Below are positions 8,808 to 18,700 of a DNA stretch of 28,358 bases, piece by piece (the first letter of the stretch is position 1; each line of letters opens with the position of its first letter). The position numbers and the translations under genes are program-made. The notes beneath the pieces were generated by a model, which saw only the letters and a program-made list of their open reading frames with translations, searched no databases and was not told the DNA's origin. The DNA is from Auxenochlorella pyrenoidosa (lineage: Eukaryota > Chlorophyta > Trebouxiophyceae > Chlorellales > Chlorellaceae): contig KQ482041.1 of the NCBI GenBank assembly GCA_001430745.1, positions 556,896 to 585,253 of the forward strand. The letters are read 5' to 3'.

Positions 8808-11800
8808 GCAGCGGAGGGCAGGGGTCGACTATGAGAGGACGCTGCCACTGCAGTGGACGAGGTGGCCTGCAGGCTCGCCACCGAGGGCGGGCCCGCAGGA
8901 GCAAACGGCGAGTCGTCGTGCCCGCCATACTGCTCCTGGCGTGCCCCCACCTCCTCGTCTGCAACCTGGCCCCCACGCTGCCCCATCGCTGCGGCTGGCA
9001 GGCGCAGCGGGGCGCCATTCCGGGCGCCGGCTTCGGCTGGCTCGGCCGCGGGGCCTGCCTCGTCCGGCGCCTGGCTCCCATTGCTGTCGCTGCCGGCGCG
9101 GTGCGCATGGTTTGCCTCCAGCTCCTGGGCAAAGAAGGTGAGGCATGGGCGGTCAGCGCGTGGCCCAGTCGTAGGCTCAGGCCCAGCCAGCACATACAGG
9201 CAGACAGAAGGCCCCGCACGCGGGCAGGCCAGTGGAAACTGCACCCACTCTTAGCTTGTGAAAACCTTCTCGAACTTGAGAATGCCCGGCCCCCCACCCA
9301 CCAACCCCACCCAACTGCACCCACCCAACCCCCTCCCTCCCCCCGCCCCACCTCGAGAATCTCGGGAAAGGTGGGCCGCTGGCGGGGGTCGCCAGCCATG
9401 CAGCGCCGGCAGAGGGAGACCAGCACGGGGTCGCCCTGCAGGCCCTCTGTGGGCAGCTGCCTGCCCTGGAAGCCCACGGCGGCCACGACCTGATGAGGGG
9501 AGGGAAAGCGCAGGCGCATGGGCAGCCGTACCCAGGGTAGGGGGGGCAGAGACGGTGCTGACAAGGCAGCTGCAGGCAGGATGAGGGCAGGGCCGCCGCA
9601 TGGCGCAGCACATCCCTCCCATCCCCACACCTGCATTGGGTGCAGCCCCTGCCAGGGCTGTTGGCCGGTCAGGCACTCCCACAGCACCTGCATGGGGACC
9701 GGGTAAACGGGGCGGGTGGGCAGGCGCGTCCAAGCTAGCCGTTAGCTAAATGTTCTGGCGGATGGTGCACCGCTCACGGTGTTCCCCTCCCTGACAGCTG
9801 GCTGCCCATTGACTGCGCCTGGCCGCTCACCACGCCATAGGAGTAAACGTCAGCACGCTCGTCGTAGGCCTCTGATCGAAGGACCTCGGGCGCCATCCAC
9901 TCTGAAGGCAAGGCCGAGGGGAGCCAGGTGAGCCAGGCAGAGAGCAGGCTTGGCACACGCCGCTGGGTGGCAAGGAGCCAGGCGTGGATGACAACTTTGC
10001 ACAGTGTGTGCGCCTGGACATTCCCCGCAGCAGACTGGCTGGGTGCCTGTTGTGGTTGGCTGCCCGCTGCAGCCCGCCGCCCGGCGCTGCTCACCGGGCG
10101 TGCCGGCAGCTGTGCCCTGCACGCCCGAAGCGTTGCTCTTGAGCCGGCTGAGCCCGAAGTCGGCGATCTTGACGCGCCAGCGGTCGTCCAGCAGGATGCT
10201 GCAGCAAGGGAGGAGGGGTGCATTCGGTGCGGGGGCGTGCGAGTGTGCAGGGGGGGCGTGACTTGTGGGAGGTGGGGGGGTGGGGGTTGAGGGAGGCTCG
10301 TGGGTTTGAGCCAGCGGCGTCCGGATGGTGGCGCCAACAATTGAGCAGCACCAGGCCCGCAAGGGCGTGCAGCACCGGCGGCAAGGAGCGGCGGCGGCAA
10401 GGAGCGCCTCCGTTGAGCTGCCACTGGCCACCGTTTTCCATGGCATTGCACAGCAATGCCGGCGCCCGCGACTGCTCACTTTGGGGATTTTAAGTCCAGG
10501 TGCAGCAGCGGCGGGGTGCGAGAGTGAAGGTAGGCCATGCCGCGCGCCACCGCCACCGCCACCGAGAGCTGCAGCTTGGGCGGCAGCGGGCGGCCTCCGT
10601 CGCGGCGCAGCAGGCGGAACAGCGAGCCGCGCGCCATGTACTCGGAGACAATGGCCAGGTAGGGGCGGGTGCAGACACCCATGAACAGCACTGCGGGGCG
10701 GGCATGGGCAGGACGCAAAGAGAGGAGGCAGTGGGTTGCTCTCAACAGAGGCGGCCAGTTGCACAGAAGCGTGCGCCGGCCCCGGCATAGGGGTGCCCCT
10801 CGTGCCAGCCCGTTGCAGCTGAACAAAGGACGCAAAGGGTGAGCGCATGCGCCTCGCACCAATGTTTGGGTGGCGCAACCGCTCGAGGAGGTGCACTGCA
10901 GCGTGGGGGCGCAGGTATGGTGCTGACACGAGCTCATGGGAGGCATGGCCAGAGCGCCACGGGGAGCCAGGCACAACATGCGCAGGCCGATCACGCCATC
11001 TACAAGGCAGCGCATGCACTGTCGCATCGGCGCCAGCCGCTGCAACCCCACCTTCCGAGCGGAAGCTCTCCTGCCCCTGCTCGTCAACCGACAGCAGCAG
11101 CTTGATGGCCACTGCGGTGCCCTGGTAGCGCCCCGCAAACACCTCGGCAAAGCCGCCCAGCGCCAGCCGCTCGCCAACCACAAGGTCACGGGGGTTGATC
11201 TCGAACGGCATCAGCGAGTCCTGGCGTGCCATGGCCAGCCGCTGCTGCTGCAGCCCCTCCCAGGTCTGGTCCTGCAGGAAGCGGCGCTGCACCTCGGCGG
11301 CTGCCGCGCTCGCGGGCTGCCACGTGGCGGGCGGCGCCGCCGGCGTGCCGGCACCCACGGCTGCCGAGAGCTGCTCTGCCTGCTGCGCCTGCTGGTGCTT
11401 CGGTGCCTGCACCACAGGAGCATCATGCACGGACTGCTGCCCATGGAAAACAACCCCCGCCGCCGCTGCTGCCCCATCCACTGCGCTGGGCTCAGACTCC
11501 AGGCCGGTGCTGCCGGGCTCTGCTGCACTTGGCAACCGTGCACTGGGCTCCCCTGTTGCGCTGGGTGTTGCTGCCATGCTGGCACCGCTGCTGCTGCGGC
11601 TGATATCAATGACAGCCAGGGCCGCTGCCGCAGCCTCTGCTGGTGCAGTGTGGAGCACGCTGCCGCCGCTGCTGGTGCTGGTGCTGGTGCTGGTGCAGCC
11701 TCTCGGAGAGTCGGGCATCTCAACACGGCAGGCCAGCCTGGAGGGGGCATTTGCCTCGCTCTCCGGTGGGCATCTGCCACCAGCAGATTGGCCGCTGCCA

Positions 11801-12739
11801 GCCCCCAGGCTGTCGCTGCCGCTGTGTGGGAGCTCCTCCACCCGCAGGCCGCTGCCTGTGCGCCCACCCTTCAGCTCGTGCCGAGCTTCGGCCGCTGCCG
11901 CTGCTGCCACGCCTGGACGCGTGGGCGAGGCTGGGCCGGGTGAGGCTGGCAGATCAGCATCAAAGTGTGCCCTGCAAGGCGTAAGGCGCAGTGTCAGGCC
12001 GCATCGTGCAGGGACAGGAAGACGGGGCCGAGCGCACAACGAACCCCGCCAAGCTGCCATTGGCATCGGTGCATCATGACCCGCAGCTCGACCTCACCTA
12101 AAGCTGTGCACGACCGTGACATCCAGTGCCCTGCTGTCTCCCTTCACGCGCTGCACCCGCAGCAGTGGTCCGGAGCTCTCTATGCCGCTGGGGCGCAGCT
12201 CCAGCGGCAGGCCCTGAAGGGAGGCAAGAGATGCTGGTGAGGAATGCGCCATCCCTCAGTGTTCAACGCCCTGTGATGCACGTTGCCATGTGCAGAATGA
12301 TTTTTTTGAATGTGAAAACCCAGCAAAGCCGCATCCAGCCTGCAAGGGCTGCGGCTGCGCGGGCTGAGGAGGAAAAGCAAAGCAGCCATTCCACCTGCAG
12401 CACGTCACGCTCTATATCTCGTGACAGCTGTTGCTGCGATAGCGCCGAGAGCTTGCGTTGGTGGCAATGCCCTGCAGGCTGCAGTGTGGAAGGCAGAGTG
12501 TGGAAGATGGGAAGTGAGCCAGTGCTTCCGGGCCACTGTGCCGCACGTCCCGCCAGGTGGCCGGCGGGAGTCGGCAACACTGCCCGCAGGCAGATGTTCA
12601 GCACGAATGTCAGGAGAATAGTATGATTCATCTCACCACCAGGGAACGCTCTGTTGGCAAGCCCTGCGAGGGTGCAGGGGGTGCGGCAAGGGAGGCATCC
12701 TGCTGGTTGCCAGGAGCCGTCATCAAAGCCGTGGAACAA
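8237..12739 (-). CDS. Raf-like (TKL group) protein kinase with HLD catalytic motif
   Basis: Serine/threonine-type kinase resembling plant Raf-like MAPKKKs (CTR1/EDR1 group). Secure exons: 12213-12098, 11971-11052, 10895-10860, 10690-10480, 10198-10095, 9901-9831, 9687-9631, 9489-9352, 9124-8405. Tentative ones: 12739-12637 and 12471-12395 at the 5' end, 8350-8237 at the 3' end. Total is about 888 aa. Residues 100-355 are low-complexity Ala/Ser/Pro. The kinase domain (about 356-611) shows a glycine loop LALGGFAEVF, VAIK, an alpha-C EVHLLERLRHPNI, HLDLKSPN, IADFGLSRL, WMAPE and ADVYSYGVVLWE; several of these arise only after splicing, e.g. SPN and GTPEWMAPE. The tail (612-888) is Gln/Ala-rich with a polyQ run and an acidic DDDDE patch. 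The HRD arginine is Leu, so it is a non-RD kinase, and the glycine loop lacks its third Gly. A second possible start at 12631 gives a hydrophobic N-terminus (MNHTILLTFV), but that stretch may be intron. The 54-nt last intron is also uncertain. Target unknown. Confidence 0.85.
8774..8806 (-). repeat. (CTG/CAG)11 trinucleotide repeat encoding polyglutamine
   Basis: Eleven uninterrupted CTG units on the plus strand, read as CAG (Gln) in the kinase C-terminal tail. It keeps the frame, so length variants would only change the Gln run. Confidence 0.95.
11671..11697 (-). repeat. Hexanucleotide GCTGGT repeat encoding Ser/Thr
   Basis: Four to five near-perfect copies of GCTGGT inside the large kinase exon. 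On the coding strand they give alternating Thr-Ser (TSTSTSTSS) in the low-complexity region before the kinase domain. Confidence 0.85.
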
Positions 12740-12902
12740 TGCTCAGGGATGGGGTCTTGCACGGGCAGCAATGGTCTCTTCTGCTTGGCAATTTAGGACC
12801 CATGTGGCGAGAGCGCAGCACGCACGCAGCATCATCCGAATTTTGCTGCAAAGACTGACCGAGCCGTGGAGCGTTCCGCGACCCATTGTTGCGGCCTTCA
12901 AA
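12740..12902. promoter_or_regulatory. Short divergent promoter region
   Basis: About 163 bp separate the proposed kinase start (minus, 12739) from the HAD hydrolase start (plus, 12903), so the two genes probably share a bidirectional promoter. If the kinase starts at 12631 the gap is 271 bp. No TATA box is evident. The 5' UTRs must be very short or overlap. Confidence 0.5.
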
Positions 12903-15178
12903 ATGGCGTCAGCGTGCGCGAAGCCTACCACCAAAGTGGCCTGCCCACAGCCCTGCCGGGCCTCCCGCCCTGTTGCAGCACATGCTGGTGCACAAACCAT
13001 CAGGTAATGCGTTTTGTCGCAGCGTGGGCAAGAGCTGCTGTGCCACCATTGCGCCGCCACCGTGCCGCCACCACGCCGCCGAGTGCTTCCCAAGTGTCTT
13101 GCATGCTCAGACAATCAACAGGGTGGCCATCAGCCCTGTTCCTGCACATGCATATGAATAAGTAAGTGCACATGGTTCTGAGGCCCGCCCCTATGTCCGG
13201 TCTGCAGGTCACTGCCAGCCAGGCAGCAGCAGACGGCGGCACTGCAGCAACGCGGCCTGGCCGTTGCGGGCTCCCGCCGCCGGGCCTCGCTGGCAGCGGC
13301 CGCTGCTGCCGATGGCATTGCAGCAGGCGGCCTGCAGGCGCTGATCTTTGACTGCGACGGCGTGATTGTGGAGAGCGAGGACATCCACCGCATGGCGTAC
13401 AACGCCACGTTTGAGCACTTTAATGTGCGCTGCCCCAACAGCGGCGACGCCCCCGTGGTGTGGACGCAGGAGTACTACGACGACCTGCAGAACAAGGTGG
13501 NNNNNNNNNNNNNNNNNNNNNNNNNNNNNNNNNNNNNNNNNNNNNNNNNNNNNNNNNNNNNNNNNNNNNNNNNNNNNNNNNNNNNNNNNNNNNNNNNNNN
13601 NNNNNNNNNNNNNNNNNNNNNNNNNNNNNNNNNNNNNNNNNNNNNNNNNNNNNNNNNNNNNNNNNNNNNNNNNNNNNNNNNNNNNNNNNNNNNNNNNNNN
13701 NNNNNNNNNNNNNNNNNNNNNNNNNNNNNNNNNNNNNNNNNNNNNNNNNNNNNNNNNNNNNNNNNNNNNNNNTGCTCCGGGGACGCAAAAGGGACAGGGC
13801 ACTCTGCATGGCTGGCGGGCAGGGAGCCGCGCAGGGTGATGCCCCCCTCCATGCCGCGGCGTCCCCACTCCTGATGCCTGGCCCAACCTCATACACACAC
13901 GCAGGTGGGCGGCGGCAAGCCCAAGATGCGGCACTACTTTGGGCTCAACGGCTGGCCGACCTCCAGCGTGCTGGGCGGCCGCGCGCCCGCCGACGAGGCG
14001 GAGCAGGCGGTGCTGATCGACACGCTGCAGGACTGGAAGACCGAGAAGTACAAGGACATCATCGGTGGGGGCGGGAGTGTGGGTGCCAGGCGGGGTGGAG
14101 GCGGGAGTGGAGGGTGGGGGCGGGGCGCTCTGGGACAAGCTGCGGTGCTCGGGCGCCGTGCACCCGGTGTCCAGTGTGCCTGCCTGCTCTCCACACGCAG
14201 CGTGTGCCCAGCTGCACGTGCGGGGGAAACAGGGCCGGGCCCGTGCCTGCGCAGCCCCGCCCGTCGCGCCGCGCCCTGCCTCGCCCACAGCCCGCCCGCC
14301 CTGCTTGTGTGCCTGCCCCACCCTGCAGGCAGCGGCAAGGTGGCTGCCCGGCCCGGCGTGGTGCGCCTGATGGACGAGGCGCGCGCGGCGGGCGTGCCCG
14401 TGGCCGTGTGCTCGGCGGCCACCAAGAGCGCGGTGGAGTTTGTGCTGTCCAACCTGCTGGGCGCCGACCGCTTCACGGGGCTGGACCTGTTCATGGCGGG
14501 CGACGACGTCAAGCAGAAGAAGCCCGACCCCACCATCTACAAGGTGAGAGCGCGGGTGGGGGGTCGGGTGGGGTACCCCCAACTGGTGGCTCGCTTGCCC
14601 AAGAGCACCCCTGCACACCTTCCGGTTCCCATACGTCGAAACCTCCAATGTTGCCTGTGCTCTGGCATCGCGCCCCTGCCTTGCGCTGCGTGCTTGGTAT
14701 GCCGGCGGCAACAACCCCTGCCGGCCTGAAGAGGCACCAGTTGCTCAGCAATCGCGCGTGCCCGCCGCTGCAGGTGGCGGCGCAGCGGCTGGCGGTGGAC
14801 CCCGCCTCCTGCCTGGTGGTGGAGGACAGCACCATCGGGCTGGCGGCCGCGCTGGGCGCCGGCATGCGCTGCCTGGTGACCTACACCGACTCGACTCGCT
14901 CGCAGGCAAGGCCCCAGGGGTGCACAGGGCTGGGGCACGCAGGAGGCTGTGAGCACTGCACCGTTAGCGGTTTCGGTTGGGACTGGCTGGGGCTTGGTAG
15001 CGGCCCAGGCCGTGCAAGCAGCGATTTCCTTACCCATCACCCCCCACCGCTGCAGGACTTTGCGGGGGCCGACACGGTCGTGGCCAGCCTGGAGGGCGTG
15101 ACCTTTGCTGACCTGGCCGGCGGCCGGCTGGCGGGCCAGGATGACCGCGTGGCGGCTGCTACAGCTGCTGCGCAGTAG
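12903..15178 (+). CDS. Chloroplast HAD-superfamily CbbY-like hydrolase
   Basis: Haloacid dehalogenase-like phosphatase, close to the plant plastid protein encoded by Arabidopsis At4g39970 and related to CbbY sugar-phosphate phosphatases that remove Rubisco-inhibiting xylulose-1,5-bisphosphate; its own substrate is not established here. Exons: 12903-13003, 13208-13496, 13905-14064, 14329-14543, 14774-14905, 15056-15178; phases all agree, 339 aa. Start context AAAATGG is good. Residues 1 to about 78 are a basic, Ala-rich transit peptide. Motif I is FDCDGV (nucleophile D82, D84), motif II VAVCSAATKS, motif III KQKKPDPTIY, motif IV VVEDSTIG. The cap region keeps VGGGKPKMR and LIDTLQDWKTEKY as in the plant protein. 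The 272-N gap lies wholly inside intron 2, since LQNK|VGGGKPKM joins without loss. Intron 5 begins with GC rather than GT. Confidence 0.93.
13501..13772. other. Assembly gap of 272 N
   Basis: The unknown bases begin four bases into intron 2 of the HAD hydrolase gene (donor GTGG at 13497) and end 132 bases before its acceptor. No coding residues appear to be lost. Confidence 0.97.
14906..15055 (+). other. GC-AG intron in the HAD hydrolase gene
   Basis: The donor is CAG|GCAAGG and the acceptor CGCTGCAG. Joining gives TDSTRSQ|DFAGADTV, which fits the plant homolog. The nearest GT donor (at 14918) is in the wrong phase. Confidence 0.82.
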
Positions 15179-15736
15179 CAGCCCTGACGGCCCGGGCCCG
15201 GCAGCCTGCAGCCCGTCTTGTGTGCCCGTCGGGTTGACCCTCACAGCACGCCGTGCCCGCCCTGCTCCTCCTCAACCACTGATACCTTCAAAGCTCAGAA
15301 AGCTCAGATGCCCCATCCCTTCCTTTCGTCTGCATTTATTGTTGGCCTGGGTCTGTTGGCAGGCCGTGCCGCGCAATTTTGTGCCCCTTCATTTCATCCT
15401 GTGTACCTCCTCCCATGTACGACCGTGCCATGGTGCACCACCTTTATGAGCCATGAGAGGCGGCGTTGCTCGCTCCGAGGAAAATGTGGTGAATTATTGT
15501 GCTCATTTAAACCATTCATGGACGGGCCGCTGGAAAATGCGGTGCAAGCTGCATTGTGCAAGCCGCTGCAGCGCGCCATGCAGAGCAGGCGTCACTTGGT
15601 GGCACTCCTAGTGTTCAGCACCATTGTGCGATCGCCTAGCACTGCTAGCTCCTCTGATTCCCTTGCAGCTGTCTCCGGCTCCAGAAGGGATGAAGGGGCC
15701 TGGAAACTAGACAACTGCAGAAGACCCACTGCGACC
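15179..15736. other. Intergenic: 3' UTR of HAD gene and promoter of TASH3 gene
   Basis: 558 bp between tandem plus-strand genes. AT-richer than the exons, with no conserved protein and no TGTAA. The longer plus-strand reading frame that crosses into the TASH3 start has no gene-like features upstream of 15737. Confidence 0.5.
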
Positions 15737-18700
15737 ATGTCGGCTCAAAAGGAGGGCAAGGGCGGCATGGCCGGGCGCCTGAGCAAGTTGATGTCTACCA
15801 AGGCCAGCCCCCGGGCCGAGGCGCCGGCCCCCGCGACAGGGCCGGCAGCTCCCGCTCCCAAGCCAGGGCCTGTGGCCTTTGGTAGGGATCCGAGGCTCTC
15901 CAAATATATTGCACAACGCGTATTCAACCGTCCCGAGGTGAGCAGCGGGCGCAGGGGCGCAGGATCGTCAACTGCCCGAAAGCGGGTGCCTGCCCCGCTA
16001 GGAAGGCCTAGCAATGATAGGGTTGATGGAAGAAATGTGATCGGAGCGATCCAGGCGCCCTGGCAGTGTTACACTGCCGCCGCCCGCCGCCTTGTGGCTT
16101 GCCTGTGCACTGCAGGGTGTGGGTGTGCAGGAGGTTCTCCGTGCGCTGGCCGACGCCATCCGCGCCAACGACAAGGCTGGCAGATCGCAGCTTATGACGC
16201 TTCTGCTGCGCCTGTTCTTCTTTGAGGAGCTGCCGCCGGAGGCGCTGCAACTGCTCCTGCCACTCTTCCAGGTGGGCTGGGGCTAAATGGGTGCTGCGCT
16301 GCGGGTGCTGGGGCAGCTTGGAACAATGTTTAAGGTAGGCACATTTGTAAGCACTCGTCAATCTCATGGAGAAATTGCCAGTGCTGTCAGTGTGCCTGCG
16401 TGCTACCGCGGCAATCGTGCCGTCGGCCTTCTGCTCTGCGGCCGCCACCCTTGCCTCACAGCAATGTGTGCCCTCGGCCTGCCACCCTGCGTGCCCCGCT
16501 GCAGGCGCAGGGCAAGGATGTGCGCGCGCTGCGCAGCCTGTACTACCTGGCAGAGGTGTATGTCAGCTGCGGGTCGGCGGGCACGCCCACGCTGTATGAC
16601 CCCTCCTTGCGTGAGTGCTTGGCGGCGCACCCGTGGCTTAGCCGCTGGGTGGCAGCGGGTGTGCTGCTCCTGGTGTACAGGGTTCAATGTTTGCTGAGCA
16701 GAACAGTCTGCGGCTCAGGAGCGCAAGCAGACGGTGTGGCGCCAGTTGGAAGCACCAGAGGGCTGCATCACGCAGCCATCCTGCACCTGGGAGTCGCAGC
16801 TCACGCAACATGCCACTCCGCTCCCGTGCACGCAGTGGGCAAGCGGCCCGACGACAAGGCGCTGCAGGCGGTCCTTGGCGAGGTGGGGCGCGTGCTGGAG
16901 ACGCCCGCCCTGGACCCGGCCGTCGCGCGCGCCTCACTCTTCCTGGCAGCCGCTGCCGCACGCTCCAACCCTGCCGCGCGCAAGCAGCTGGTGGCGGCAG
17001 TGCAGAGGGCCATCGCCGAGGCAGACGAGGCGGCATCGGCGGGGGGGCCGCTGGCGCCGGGCAAGTCCCCCCGGCGGCGCTCGGCGGCGACCGACTGGGA
17101 CCTGCAGCACAGCGTGTTTGCGGCCAGCCGTGCGGGCGGCGCGGCCACGGGCGCGGACGAGGTGTCGCGCTCCTTTGGCGTGGGCGTGGGCAGCGCCGAT
17201 GCGGTGGGGGCGCGGCATGCGCTGGCCATGGGCCTGGAGGTGGCTTTCCGGGTGAGCCCCTGCCGCCTGTCTGGCCCCTCTGCTTCGCATCTTCTCCCTC
17301 CCACCGCGACGTGCGCTCAGCAGGGTGTGGTGCCGCTGGCTGTTTGCGGCAGAAGGATGCAAGGGTTGTCTGCTGCCGTGTCTACTGCACACCTCTCTCA
17401 CCTGTCATCTTCTGCTGGACTGGCCATGCAGGATGCTGGCTATGTGGTGCGGGAGGTGTACGAAGCGGTGGCTGAGGCAGCGCAGCATTATGAGGCCTCG
17501 GGTCCCAGCCCCCCACGCGTGCCAGGTGCGCAGCGCCACTGGCGTGCACTGGTGCGCCGCTCCTGCCATGCCGCACCTGCGATTGCTCTCCTGCTGTTGG
17601 TTGACTGCCGCAATGCTTGGCCTATAGTCCAGCAAATCCTGCCCTCGCAGCAGCGTCCCGGAACCCATCCGATGTGTACTCCCTGTGTTACTGTGCCCTC
17701 TCCCAATGTCCCCTGCAGGGCAAGGAGTAAACCTGGAGGACAGCTTTGCACGGCTCTACCTGGCACGGCTGTGCGCCGCGGTTGTCCAGTCTGACCAGTC
17801 AGCAACAGACGTGGCACGCGACGGCGCGCCCTTCTTCCGCATGCTCTGCCTGCTGGCCACACGGTGCGCATGCTGCAGGGGGGTGCTGCGCAGCCCTTGC
17901 TTGCCCCAACATTCTGGGTCTTGAGAGTCGCCATTCTCAGCCTTCACACCTGCTGGGCTGCAGCACCGCTTCGCCAAAACAACAACCCTGGTGACGAATG
18001 TTGCGCTGCCGACTCGCCGTGTGCAGCGACCCGGTCGACCTGGTTCGCTTTGGGGCCATTGAGGCCATGGCGGGCGCGCTGGCTTCCCCGACCAGCTCGT
18101 CGCTGACAGCAGGCGGCAAGGCCGCCAGCGCGCGGGAGGACACGGTGCAGCGGCAGCGGCGCGCACGTGCCTGGCGGCTGATGGTGACACAGGCAGGGGT
18201 GGAGGTGAGTGGGGTTGAAAGGCGGGGCTGGTGCGGCGCTACTGCTGGCGTGATGCGTGAGGGCGTGCACCCCAGTGCTGCAGCACTCGCATTGGCTTAA
18301 CACGATGCCGCAGCACCACTGGCGGTTCCAGGTGTTCAAAGTTGCAAAGCTGCCCTGCTGTGGCTCTTCTGCTCCCACCCCAACGTCAGGTCACGGTGCC
18401 GGGCGCCACCGACAAGGGCGGCATGAAGCTGATTGATGTGCTGGGCCGCCTGCTGCTGCTGGCACTGCGCAAGACGGGCAGCGCTGCGCGTTTCTGCGTG
18501 GCGGCAGGAGCGGTCGCCTCCCTGGCAGGTGTGCTGCCTCTCTTGATTGGGTGTGTTCAGACCTGGAGGAAGCAGTTAGCATGATTATGCTGGGGAAAAG
18601 CAGAGCGCCCAGGAGCGAGGCTGCAACTGCAACCGTGCCCGCTGCACCTGGTCATTCCTGAGCCAGCTGCCCCGCTGCCGCTGCAGAGTCGTGCCTGGCC

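Noticed and set aside
9850..12066. A single 738-codon kinase ORF
   Set aside because: It reads through several introns; the kinase motifs only line up (SEVHLLE, NIVLFMG, SPNILL, GTPEWMAPE) when these are removed.
10936..12079. Long plus-strand frames opposite the large kinase exon
   Set aside because: They are Cys/Arg/Ala-rich antisense translations of the kinase's low-complexity region and show no family resemblance.
13209..14714. Open frames running through the N gap
   Set aside because: The unknown bases translate to X without stops, so the length is an artefact.
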